Assembly: GCA_021464245.1 (NCBI GenBank)
Contig: JADCRB010000016.1
Coordinates: 13,695,440 to 13,759,439 of the forward strand
Reading direction: 5' to 3'
DNA: 64,000 bases
Source: Carallia brachiata
Taxonomy: Eukaryota > Streptophyta > Magnoliopsida > Malpighiales > Rhizophoraceae
Position numbers and translations under genes: made by a program
Notes under the pieces: generated by a model
Seen by the model: only the letters and a program-made list of their open reading frames with translations
The model's database searches: none
Told to the model about the DNA's origin: nothing
Part shown: positions 1 through 10,680 of the stretch, piece by piece
How positions within the stretch are numbered: the first letter of the stretch is position 1
Layout of the letters: each line of letters opens with the position of its first letter

Positions 1-3000
1 TACTCGACCACTTCGAGTTCGTTATTCTGATGCAATCATTGAGGTAAATAATCACACCTGGTTTACTTGTGATTATCTTGATGCGGTTTTCAATTGTGCT
101 GATCCTGAATGTTATGTAAACTAACTAAATAGATTTGTGTAAACAGATTGTTTTGCAGGACTCCGTGGATGATGATTCGTCAGCAGGAAATGGTGTCGTG
201 GATGAAGGAAATGATCTACCTAGAGATGACTTTAGAGGAAGCCATGTAGCTGAAGATGACATGACGCTCGTAGAGAATGGATACATTGGTGATTTTCCAC
301 AGACTTATGATAGTCGGAAGGGAGGGAAGAGGGCACCATACATGAATTCTGTTCGGGATAGTTTACCTGAGGGAGATAGGAATTTGCATTTCCAACCTGA
401 AGCACCAGGTCAATGTCGTCCAGGTTCTAGAAGGGAGCCTCCTATGTACCCTGGTGGAGAAATTAGCACTCCTCATGAGGATAGGTATGGGATACTTTGG
501 ATCGGCAGTATACCAAATCCATTTTCCAGTTTTACCGATGTGAGGCAGGTTAGACAAATGAGACTGTATGTTTTAAAATAAGCTAGAGTATGGTTGATTG
601 GATCCTTAGGGCTTCGATCGAGGTGGAGTGTGAACTTTATAGAGACTGAATGCTAGAACAAATGGAAAATATCATCAAATTGCCTGTCTCCTATGATGAC
701 ATTACGGGCTTATTAGATGATGAAAGGAGAAGGATGTTGGGTGGAGGCGTTGAGCAATGGCTCAAGTTATTTCCACGAATTTAGAGAAAATAAGAGAGAA
801 AAGAGGTGCATAAGCTTCTAAGCAAAACCAGACTCACAAATCTTTTATCAGAACCACGAAAATGACTCAACAACATGTTATCTTCAATAACAAGAATTAT
901 GCTGCCAAGAGCCTGACAACCAAGTTGGCAAATGTTTTCAAAACACCAAATCCGAAAAAATTTCCAAAGCTAATTGGACTTCAATTACCATAATGCCCAA
1001 ATGGTTTCTGATATTGCAAAATCTACCCTCACTTAAATGGGTCCTATAAAGCTTTAAGTGAAACCATGCTTTGCTAAAATTGATGTTGTATAGATTGCTT
1101 TTGTGTTCTTCCAATGGCCATATCATATTGTGCTCGTGGTCCTTGTCTTTTTTGTTTGTTTATGTTTTTATTATTATCTTGTGCAGATGACTAAGGAAAT
1201 ATGCATTTAAATAATCAAATAGATGTTGAAAAAACAAGAGCGTTGTGATGCTGTTCAAAAGAAACTTTTTCAGAAATAAACAAAGGGATATCATTATGTG
1301 TTTCCATTGGTAATATCTTTAGTTTTGTTGGTGCTTGCAGTTAATGAGAAAGAGAGAGCTTCAAGTGTGAAAGATGAGAAAATGAAAGATCAAGGACAAT
1401 AGGAAACATTAGACCCAATAAGTTAATATATTCTTATGAGAGAGAGAGAGAGGTTCGTGTGGAAGATGATAGTGGAATGGTTGTTTGATCCTAGTAAGTG
1501 CAACATGTTGATTTATTGAACTCATGAGTCCCTTTTTCTCCTTCCATGTTGGAATTTTTCAAGGTCCAGAGACAGCTATGCCTTATTTTTAATTTGATGA
1601 GAAGATTTGATAGGATTGTTTATTTTCCAAATAAGAAGTTTCTGAATTTGTGAACTCTGTCAAGTATTTGGCTACATGTCAAAGTGACTTGATGCAACCA
1701 TTATTCTTGTGTGCATCAATCATTTCCCAGTCGTGTCTTAAATCTTAGTATCTTTTAATTGGTCTGATTGTTGGTTATATTTCAGTTTGCAAGCTGCTTT
1801 TTGAGTTATGATTGCCATTAAATATTTCATTTTCATCATAGGCAAAAGCAAGGAGGGCCACACCAAATATCCCCCCATTTGACTCTTGATCGAAGTGCAA
1901 GTGATCGAAGATCTCTTGACAATGTGGAGGAAGTGTCTGTTGAAAGTGGAGATGGAAAACGTAGTCAAACTTTATCATCTGCTAACGCAGTCAAGGATGA
2001 AAGAGATTTGAGCATTGAAGATGAACTCACGGTGGCCGAAGAAAGTTCAGGAATGGAAAAGAATCAAATGGCTGAGAATGACGTAACCACAAATGATGCC
2101 CTCACAGATGGATTCCCACATCAATCCATGAAGAAAAAAGTAATTTCTCACGTTGAGCAGCCTGTTCAAGAAGTTGATGATGGGGAGGAATCGAAAGCTG
2201 CGAGAAGCAGTGACATCAGTATAGGACAATCAGGCAGCAGCAAGGATTATCAGAAGTGGCATGATGGCATTGAGGATGAAGTAGTTCAAGATGGACACTT
2301 GGCCCGCAGAGGGAGAAAAAGGAGGCAACTGGATGAAAATAAACAGAATCTACGAAGACAAGATCGTGATTTGGAACAAGAAATTGTAAGAAATCGTGCG
2401 GTCATGAAGGGGAGCAAAGACTCTTATGCTCACAGAGACTGGGACCCTAGCTTGGCCCACCATTTGCGTGTGAAGCATGATGGTTATGATAGGCGAAAGG
2501 AGCGAGAAAATCCTGTATCCTGGCAACGAAGAGATGAAGATACACATAGCAGGAAAAATAGAACTGAAGACATGCAGAAAAGGGAACGTGGAGATGATAT
2601 GGAATCCAGGCACAGAAGTAAGATGTGGGAAAGTGTGAGGGTTGAAAAAGATGAATATCTGCACTCAAGAGAACGCTTGGATAATGGCAGCTATAGGGTT
2701 CACTATGATAATGATGGTACCTCAAGGCACAGGGAAAGAGAGGACTCTTTGAAGAGTAGGTTTGAGGTTGCGGATGATTACCCTAGCAAGAGAAGGAAAG
2801 ATGAGAAATATTTAAGGAGAGAGCTTGCTGAGAAGGTGGAGACCTTGCACGGCCACAGAGAACATAGCAGTCACCAAAGGCGAGAAAGGGAGGAAGTATT
2901 GGAGCCATGGAAGAGAGATGATCCACAAAGAATTAGAGAAAGTATTGGTGATTATCACTCTGTTAGGCACAAAGATGAGGTCTGGCGGCGGAGGGAAAGG

Positions 3001-4525
3001 GAGGAAGTGCTGTCAAAACGAGATAGAGAAGAAACACAGGGATCTCTGAGGACTGGGCGTGTTGCAGATGACAAAGCATGGATTGACCATGCCCGCATGA
3101 AGGCTAAAATTGAAGTGTTTGATAAGGAGCACCAGCTCAAAGACGCAGTTAGAAGCAGTGAACAACAGAAGAGAAGGGATCGATTGGAGGATGAAAACTT
3201 ATCTCGTCATAAAGGACATGGTGTTCATGTACAAGGAAATCCACCAAGTCATGAGGATAGAAGATCCAGACAGAAGACATCCAGTAGTCATGCTGACCGC
3301 ACAATTGATATCTCTGATAGCCAAAAGGTGAACGGGAAAAAAGTTAAAGAAAACATGAGAAGGCATAAAGAACCTGAGGGTGGATATCACAGTACTTTGG
3401 GTCCTTCAAGAAAAAATTAGGATGATCAGAGTTGTCACACTGGTGAAATGGTATGTTGCATACTTAACACAATAATGATCTTATAGAAATCACAGATGCA
3501 TTGTACGAAACCCAAAAAAAAAAAAAGGAAAAAGATAGGCTTCAACTAGGCTGTGTTAGTCAATTGAGATGAAATTATTTTGTTTCTCAAAATTGGGAGA
3601 TTAATAGTATGAGTTTTAGTTTCGACTTGTATTTTTCGTCATTTGACATGTTATGTCCACTGCCTTGAATCCATATTCATGCATGGGCTAGCACCATGGT
3701 AAATCTGAGAGGGTATTCTCTGATATCCAAGGTTGCTATACCTGCTTGGAGACACAGCCTAGATTGGATTCCATATTTTAGATAAGTTGTTTTTACATTC
3801 TGGCCAGAGTGTGTGGCCATCTGGCTTTAAATCAACCCAATCCGTGTGCTTTCCTCTTTTGTAATCGGAGTTTAGGCTGTCCCTCTGCTAACTCCTTGCT
3901 TAATGACATGGGAAGTTCCCATGAGGTTCTCCCTGCTGTTTATGTTTTTGTTGCCCCCTTTGCTTAGAGGTTAGAGGACATTAATGGACAGGAAAGTGTG
4001 GAGACTGAGATTACAGTGCAGAACCCTTCTAAAAGACAGAAGCAAGAAGCATCATCAGATGATGAACAAGAAGAATCAAGGTGAGGACGATCAAAGTTGG
4101 AACGTTGGACAAGCCATAAAGAGAGGGACTACACTATTAGCAGTAAGTCTTCAGCTTCCTTGGAGTTTAAAGAGAAAAATAAGCATGGCAAAGATTTGTG
4201 TTCAGAGGCCAGCAAACTTCCTAGTGAGCCTCCTAAGAGATTTGAGGCTGTTCAAAACCAGCCTTTTGTTGAAGAGAAAGATGCAGGTGATACGAATGAT
4301 AAGGGCTCTGATACAAAGCCATTCGAGGATCGGCACCTAGACACGGTGGAGAAGTTGAAGAAGCGTAGCGAACGATTCAAGCTTCCAATGCCTAGTGATA
4401 AGGATTCCTTATCATCGAAGAAGAGGGAAAATGAGGCAGTGCCTTCTATCAAACCAGAGACTCCTACAGATTCAGAAATCAAACTGGAGCGGCCAGCTCA
4501 GAAAAGGAGGTGGATTACTAATTAA
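1..4525 (+). pseudogene. FIPS5: FIP1[V]-like polyadenylation factor, 3' part, broken
   Basis: Plant FIP1[V] is a large, charged scaffold subunit of the nuclear mRNA cleavage and polyadenylation complex that binds poly(A) polymerase and RNA. Seen: an exon ending at 43 (TRPLRVRYSDAIIE), an exon from 159 (DSVDDDSSAGN), a long Arg/Glu/Asp-rich exon at 1842-3450 full of RERE/RRE repeats, and a last exon from 3968 to a stop at 4523-4525 ending KRRWITN. The long exon holds the family-like stretch MKAKIEVFDKEHQLKDAV. Damage: the frame is lost after about 485, and 590-1840 shows only coding-like scraps. TAG at 3418-3420 is followed in frame by DDQSCHTGEM and a donor at 3451. TGA at 4081-4083 interrupts EESR and GRSKLERW. 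Both stops are one C-to-T step from a sense codon (CAG, CGA). The 5' part lies outside the window. Identification is from the C-terminal RE-rich half, so the family call is firm but not certain. Confidence 0.82.
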
Positions 4526-6330
4526 ACAGGAACCCGAAGAACATGGGAAAGTCCTCGCTTGGCCTGAATCCTTTTGATTATTTATGACTTCCAGAGGGTT
4601 CCCGAGATGGTCATGTACCTCGGCTACATCTTCACGATCTTGTAGCTCATGTTTTTGCCATGCTTATCCAGTATTTTGTGTACCTATTAATAGATGTAAT
4701 GTATTTATGGCCACTTGAATTGTATTAATTAGAATTATTCTGGAGTGACATGTCCTGCTAGTGCTGCGAGCAAGATCTGCCCCATGTGAAGCCTGTTTTG
4801 AAGCAGCCATGCCCTGGTTCGATGCGGGCATCTTCCAGTTTTTTGATGGATTTGTGGTGAAGAGAAGTTTCCCGGCGGTGAACTTGGAGCAACAATTTTT
4901 CTAGCGCTGCATCAAACTTTGTGTCAATGCAGACATGGATAATCGACACATCATTGTATCATTTATTTTCATTTTTAGGTTAGATCAGGAAGTCTGAAGC
5001 ATTGTCTAAAGTTTATGTCATACCTTTGTGAACGAGTCAAAAGAACAGCAAACTCCGGAAAAAGTCTTACCATAATGCAATATCATATTGATTATTTCGT
5101 TGCTGCGAGAAGTGTAGTACGAAGCTGTGATTTAATTCGAAGCTCCAAATGCATGGATGCAGAGAGGCTTGCCATGTTTTGAAGATGTTTAAAGACCATA
5201 ATTTCTTACATTAGACAACGTTGAAGGTGTGGAGGAAAACTTATTTTCTCTACTCGAAATCTCGCCATCTTTAAACTTCAAGTCAAATTAGGCAATAGGT
5301 AAATATGGGACTTTTACTCTGTGTCACAACTCGTGGTTAATAGAACCAATGCCTTATTCCAAAAAATAGAGAGATTGGGCCGTGACAAATTTTATTATTT
5401 TTGAAAATAATTGTTAGGGGGGTCAATTTAGTGCAAAATTTCTTATGAAAAAATTAGGGGACTGTGCGTTGCCTGACGCGAGAGGTAGGTACGTAATTCC
5501 TTTCCTTATATTTGTTCCCTCTATATTTGGGGCAACTCTCCGAACAAAAAACAAAAGGGGCCAATCACAAGACTCTGTGACAGTACTGTGTTGGTCTCCA
5601 CGCAGTCCTGTAATCAAGTTTAATTTCTTATCGTTTCATTATTACGTGACAATTAGACGTATATAAACGTAGAATTCGAGATGATTACAAATGATAATTT
5701 CATCGTCGGAAGTGATACTTTAGTAATAATTTAACATATATTTTTTTTACGTTCGATTTGAGTTCGAATTTTAGCGTCAGCCTTTTGAAGACAATAGTCT
5801 CCCTTACTTGTCAACTTGTTTGTGCACCGCACAATACTGATTTTAGGTTCGTTAATGTCGTGATCGATTTGGGAGAGATACGCTCAGATTCAATAATATT
5901 TAGATAATAAGTTTGTCCCTTCAAAAATATAAAATAGTACAAACATTAATCTCAATGCATAAATGATATAACCAATATACATATAATTATTCTTTTTTAT
6001 ATAAAAAAAAAAACAAATGATAATTTAATATTTTGTTTTTCTATAAGTGACGGAACGTGCGCGTAAAAACGGTGTTTGCAATTATTATAATCATGGATTG
6101 TTAATAGCTCTTGTTAATAATATCCTTTAGGAGACTCACAACTGGTCTAACGGTTTTACAAACTGTGATATATGTAGTGCTGCCAAATATTTTTACAAAA
6201 GTTCAAATTTATGATTTTTACGGTAAAGGTAAAATTTATAATTAGACCATATCAAGGTAATACTTGTTAAAGCCCACATGCATCTAATCCGTGCCTATCT
6301 CTTGTCTCCTGTTTTTTATATTTTTAAATT
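4526..6330. other. Spacer downstream of FIP1
   Basis: The first 200 bases are the probable 3' UTR of the FIP1 relic. The rest is AT-rich with no open frame that resembles a protein. A minus-strand frame at 4758-4949 (63 codons) has no recognisable features and is not called. Confidence 0.5.
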
Positions 6331-6662
6331 TATACGTATTGGGATAATCATCATTTAAGGCCTAAACGTTTGAGTTTTTTCTATTTGAGAACTAAACCTT
6401 TTAAGTTTTCTAATTAAGGCCTATACCTTTATTTTTTATTCTATTCAAGTCCTTTTGTAACCAAACCGTCAACTTTTCCGTTAATTTTGCACTGTATCCG
6501 TTTGGTTTAACGGAAAAATTAACGGTAAATTATAAAAAAGGACTTGCATAAAATAAAAAATAAAAGTATAGGCCTTAAATAAAAAACTTAAAAGGTTTAG
6601 ACCTCAAATAAAAAAAAACTCAAATGTTTAGGCCTTAAATGATGGTTATCCCTATACGTATT
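6331..6662. repeat. 10-bp target-site duplication pair around the MITE
   Basis: TATACGTATT occurs at both outer edges (6331-6340 and 6653-6662) with no mismatch. This fixes the element ends and indicates a fairly recent insertion. Confidence 0.8.
6341..6652. mobile_element. Foldback MITE, Mutator-like
   Basis: The element is about 312 bp and is almost entirely one inverted repeat. The left arm begins GGGATAATCATCATTTAAGG and the right arm ends with its near-perfect complement. The arms continue inward as alternating A-rich and T-rich blocks around a centre near 6495. It is flanked by a perfect 10-bp direct repeat, TATACGTATT, at 6331-6340 and 6653-6662. A target-site duplication of 9-10 bp is typical of the Mutator superfamily. 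There is no coding capacity, so it would depend on a transposase elsewhere. Confidence 0.85.
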
Positions 6663-6799
6663 TACTGCACTTTCATCTGTTCATGCTTGACTTAGATTTT
6701 TTGAACTGTTTATTTTGTGAGTTTTTGGTAATACTAGTAGATCATCATTGTGCCTTTTTAGGCCGCCCCATATCCATATGTACCCGCAAGCACAAAATT

Positions 6800-7669
6800 T
6801 TCTTACTAATCTCAAATTGGAGCACATAAGCTCCCAAAGCTACTCTTTATCGTCTTAACATTCCGGTAAGAAGCCCTCTCTCTCTCTCTGAGTTTTCTTT
6901 TTCTCTTTTGCAGAGTTTAAGATTATTTATATGGAAGTTGTCTATTATATGTTCGATCATATGCCTCACTAGGTTTGTTCGCATTTTCCTCGCCTATTTT
7001 AAATAAAAGCTTTATCCTGCAACCTTTTTTTTTTCATAACATCCTTTTCGTTTTCTTTTCTTTTTACAATTTAACTCATTGTTGTTGGGATATCGATGGC
7101 TTTGGCTTTTCCTAGTTGGGAATTTGATGGTTTTGGATATATAAAGAAGGGCCCAGTTTTCACTTTTGGTCTGGGATTAGGCCCTTGTTAGTGATTGTCG
7201 CAGGTGAAATTCAGCCCTTGTTGTTCCTCTCGGATTCAATGTGGACAGCTTTGTCACGTAGTTTCTGCCTTGTGCAGTCCTGCTCCTATAAATTGATTGT
7301 AGTTCTTATGATTATGTGTTGGGGAATTGAATGCTTTTGGCTCGATGGAATTGTAGCTTCTGTTGTGTATTTTGATATGTTTCCGTTTTCGTAATGTTAT
7401 GTTAGTATTGATGCTTTTATATGAATTAGTGCCTGAGTAATTCGATTCGTGTTCTCTAATGTGGTTGTTTTTTCCCTTTTCACGTTCTTCCCACAATGGA
7501 AGTTGCCAGTTGTTACGCGGACATCCGTGGAGATTTTCCCAAGCTTGTGGAAGATCATCATAGCAATTCTTGATTGGTTTCAGATTCTGAGCATAATTAT
7601 CTATAAAATCAAGAAATCTTTAATAACCCTTTTTTTAACGAATAAAAGAAAAAGGAATCTGAAAGGTCA
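6800..7669 (+). promoter_or_regulatory. Probable CCMA leader and 5' UTR intron
   Basis: This stretch is T-rich and pyrimidine-tracted. A GTAAGA donor-like site lies at about 6866 after CATTCCG, and AG sites occur close to the ATG at 7670. Long T-rich 5' UTR introns are common in plant housekeeping genes. No TATA box was assigned with confidence. Confidence 0.35.
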
Positions 7670-8359
7670 ATGTCTCTCAGAAAGCCGCCACTCCCACGAA
7701 TGCTGTTACACAATGTCTCGTGCATGAGAAATGCCCAGCAAATTTTACGGCATGTGAATGTTTCCATGCATGATGGCGGGGCACTTGTACTGACAGGCAG
7801 CAATGGCTCGGGCAAGTCCACATTCTTACGTATGTTGGCTGGCTTCTCTAAGCCTTCAGCTGGTCAGATCTTATGGAATGGTCATGACATTACCGATTCT
7901 GGTGTCTTCCATCAATACAAGCTTCAGCTCAACTGGCTCTCCCTGAAAGATGCTGTCAATGAAAGGCATACCGTCATTGAAAATGTTGAATTTTTTGAGG
8001 TTCTTGAAGGCAAACAAGGGAAGTCTCTCCCTGCTCTTGAGCTGATGGGCCTTGGCAGATTGGTAAACGAGAAGTCAAGAATGCTTTCAATGGGCCAACG
8101 GAAGCGGCTGCAGCTTGCTAGGTTGCTGGCTATTGATCGGCCAATTTGGTTGCTGGATGAGCCTTCTGTTGCACTGGATGACGAAGGGGTGAAGCTGCTG
8201 GAGTTTATAATTGCAGAGCATCGGAAACAAGGAGGGATTGTGTTCGTTGCAACTCACCTGCCGATTGAGATTGAAGATGCCATGCACCTGAGGCTGCCCC
8301 CCAGGTTTCCTAGAAGGATGACTTTGGTAGATATGCTTGATCGTGCCGACATCTCTTGA
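7670..8359 (+). CDS. CCMA: Cytochrome c maturation ABC ATPase (CcmA/ABCI1)
   Basis: This is the ATP-binding subunit of the mitochondrial Ccm (system I) cytochrome c maturation machinery. It pairs with CcmB at the inner membrane and powers release of haem-loaded CcmE. The frame is a single 229-codon exon, to my knowledge the same length as the Arabidopsis nuclear CCMA. Motifs: Walker A GSNGSGKST at residues 43-51, ABC signature LSMGQ at 139-143, Walker B IWLLDEP at 159-165 and the H-loop His in VATH at 196. The C-terminus (MTLVDMLDRADIS) is complete. The start is the first Met of a frame that covers the whole fold. A T-rich region with GT at about 6866 and a possible AG just before the ATG suggests a leader intron, but this is inference. 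It is one of only two long-known genes in the window with no lesion. Confidence 0.96.
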   Translation: MSLRKPPLPRMLLHNVSCMRNAQQILRHVNVSMHDGGALVLTGSNGSGKSTFLRMLAGFSKPSAGQILWNGHDITDSGVFHQYKLQLNWLSLKDAVNERHTVIENVEFFEVLEGKQGKSLPALELMGLGRLVNEKSRMLSMGQRKRLQLARLLAIDRPIWLLDEPSVALDDEGVKLLEFIIAEHRKQGGIVFVATHLPIEIEDAMHLRLPPRFPRRMTLVDMLDRADIS

Positions 8360-9344
8360 AAGATGAGTGGAAATACTGATGATGCTCATCAACTTTTGTA
8401 ATTTTAGGCTTACCTCAGTTGCCATTGTTGCACTGGATAACGCTCCCCACTAGTTACCTCGATTCAGTCTTCTTTGCAATGATAGACAGCATTATTTTTG
8501 TTACTTCTGTGGGGGAGCTTGTGATTCTGAGCAAAGTTCTAGAACAGCAGAGGGGCAAGGAGGCCATGTAAGTTTACTTTCGTCTCCGAGTCTGTCGAAA
8601 GCTGCAATAGATTTATGGGAGCCATTGTAGCAGGACTTCAGGAGCATAAAAATTCCAATTATGTTTACATTGTTTAAGCTTCGAAGATATCGTGGTAAAA
8701 GATGTGAATTTGCTTTGGTTTTTACACAAATTTTAATATATATATATAGAACAATGCAATTGCAAATGCTGAATAGCTGGAGATATAATTTGAACTATCC
8801 AATTGGACGGGATAGCCCATTTAACTTTCTAAGTGGTTAAATGTTCAAATTTGTTTCGCCTTATGCCCTTTGCTTCTGGGCTTGCAATTGGATTGGTAAC
8901 CACAAAGTCTCAAACTAGAGAGAAATGGTGCTACTTCTACATACGAATAAGCAAACATGAGAAGGGATTTTGGAAAGGAAGGGCCACAAACAAAGAAAAG
9001 AATTCTTTATTTTGCCGCATAAATTCAAGTTTTTGCTCATTCACTCTGTAGTTTGTAGTAGATGGAGCAGGCAAAACCGTTCGAGGCTTTGCTCTCAAGG
9101 AGGCTGCGTGGGTGGTTGGTTTCCCCACCTTCTTGAACCACTGCAGAACCACCACATTGTGTTTTTTTTTTTTTTTTTTGGGTCCGAGAGTTAGAAGCCT
9201 GGAAGGGGATGGGGCGGGAGCACAAAACTCCCGCTCTCTTATTGGGAACAAGTTCCAGTAACTAGCTGCTTGAAGACAGAACCACAAAATAATTACCTAC
9301 ACGTGCTTTGTAATCAACATGATCCATTCTATTAACACCAAAAA

Positions 9345-9399
<55 letters not shown>

Positions 9400-9808
9400 A
9401 TATTTCAAAAATCGCGTTATGAAATATCCTAAAAAATATAATTATGAAAAAAATCGTTAATTTTTTTAATACAGTTAAATCAAAAAAGAAAATAAGTTAA
9501 CAATTTTTTTTTCATAATTATATATTTTCGAATAGAAAAAACTTAGTGGGTATACAATTTTTTTTTACTGTGTCCACAGGTATTTTTTTTATGCAACTAC
9601 GAGCGTTTTTTGTGCAATTGTAAGGAAAAAATGTGAACAAAAAAACAGTAATACTTTTTGTATCACTTTTTATTATTGTGGTTGCACACAAAATATTCAA
9701 TTGCACAAAAAAAAATACGTATGAATGCAGTAAAAAAAAAACATATGCCCATATTATGGAACCCTTTAAAATATTTCATAATAAAATTTTTAGAATCTTT
9801 AACATTAC

Positions 9809-9846
<38 letters not shown>

Positions 9847-10040
9847 ATTAGTCACCTAGTTTTATAATTTTGTTAGCAACTCGAAAACATACTCGCTAGA
9901 ATAATTTAAAATTGCTGAGTTTGCGGTTCAGGAAGAGAGTAATAACTATTAATATCTTATTTTGAAATAAATCCTAGTTCAACGTGGTTTGGTTTGTAAC
10001 GGCTACTTTCTTTATTAACTTACGCCTGTGTATACATAAC
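8360..10040. other. Spacer with simple repeats
   Basis: After the CCMA 3' UTR this stretch is AT-rich. It holds a T tract at about 9162-9179, an A tract at 9340-9362 running into (TA)n to about 9392, and another (TA)n at about 9815-9840. Frames here are short and fall on the low-complexity runs. Confidence 0.6.
9340..9392. repeat. A tract plus (TA)n microsatellite
   Basis: About 22 A residues are followed directly by about 15 TA units. An A tract followed by an AT microsatellite can mark an old retroposon tail, but no body was recognised upstream. Confidence 0.8.
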
Positions 10041-10285
10041 CCAGGTCCTCTGCCAGTCCCCCACATAAAGTCCGCACCCCCCCTCCTCCCTCTGTCTCTC
10101 TCTCTCTCTACATGCAAGTCTTCTTCTTGGTTTGTTCTTCGTCTTGTTGTTCCCTTTTTCTCTGTTTCCCACACGATCTGTTCTTTTCAAGGAAGGTCCG
10201 TTCTTTCTGGTTGTTTTTGATAAATCTTTGTCGGTTCGTGCGATGACAACAATACGGCTCGGTAAGAAGACACACACTTGTCTTG

Positions 10286-10680
10286 TTCTGTCTTTTTAAT
10301 CTCCGTTTTTTCCTTCTTCTTCTTCTTTTTTTTTTTTTTTGGGGTCAGGGACCGATTGATTGTGTGTCAATTGTTCTTCGAATGGGCCTTTTTGGAGGTT
10401 AAGATATCCGGTGCACCGGTCGTCCCACAAAAGGCACTCCAATGTCAACTTATTGTCGATAAGGTAATCTTTTCTCTCCATTCTTTGTCTCCGTTTTCCT
10501 TTTAGGCAGTTTTTGTCTTCTTTTCCTTTTTTTTTTTTGTTTTTTTAAATGTCTGTTCCTTCCTTCTTTTTGCTGGTTTGGGGTTCAGAGTGGGTCAATT
10601 GTTCTTCGAGTGAGCCCTTGAAGGTTAACGATATCTGGCAAAAGGCACTCAAGGGGTCAACTTATTGTCAAGAAGGGGTA
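10286..10680 (+). repeat. Tandem duplication of the AMK5 P-loop exon
   Basis: The block around 10360-10463 (GTCAATTGTTCTTCGA, AAAAGGCACTC, GTCAACTTATTGTC) recurs at about 10588-10677 with the same landmarks. The second copy lacks about 19 bases where the P-loop would be. Spacing between copies is about 220 bp. A third copy lies at 22.38-22.47 kb. Confidence 0.75.

Noticed and set aside
9633..9851. 72-codon frame with a repeated Tyr-Ile tail
   Set aside because: It lies on poly(A) and (TA)n tracts, and the translation is an artefact of simple repeats.
10020..10277. Short frames on both strands upstream of the AMK5 relic
   Set aside because: CT-rich leader-type DNA that recurs at 22.1-22.3 kb as the upstream part of the AMK5 copy. 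No protein similarity.
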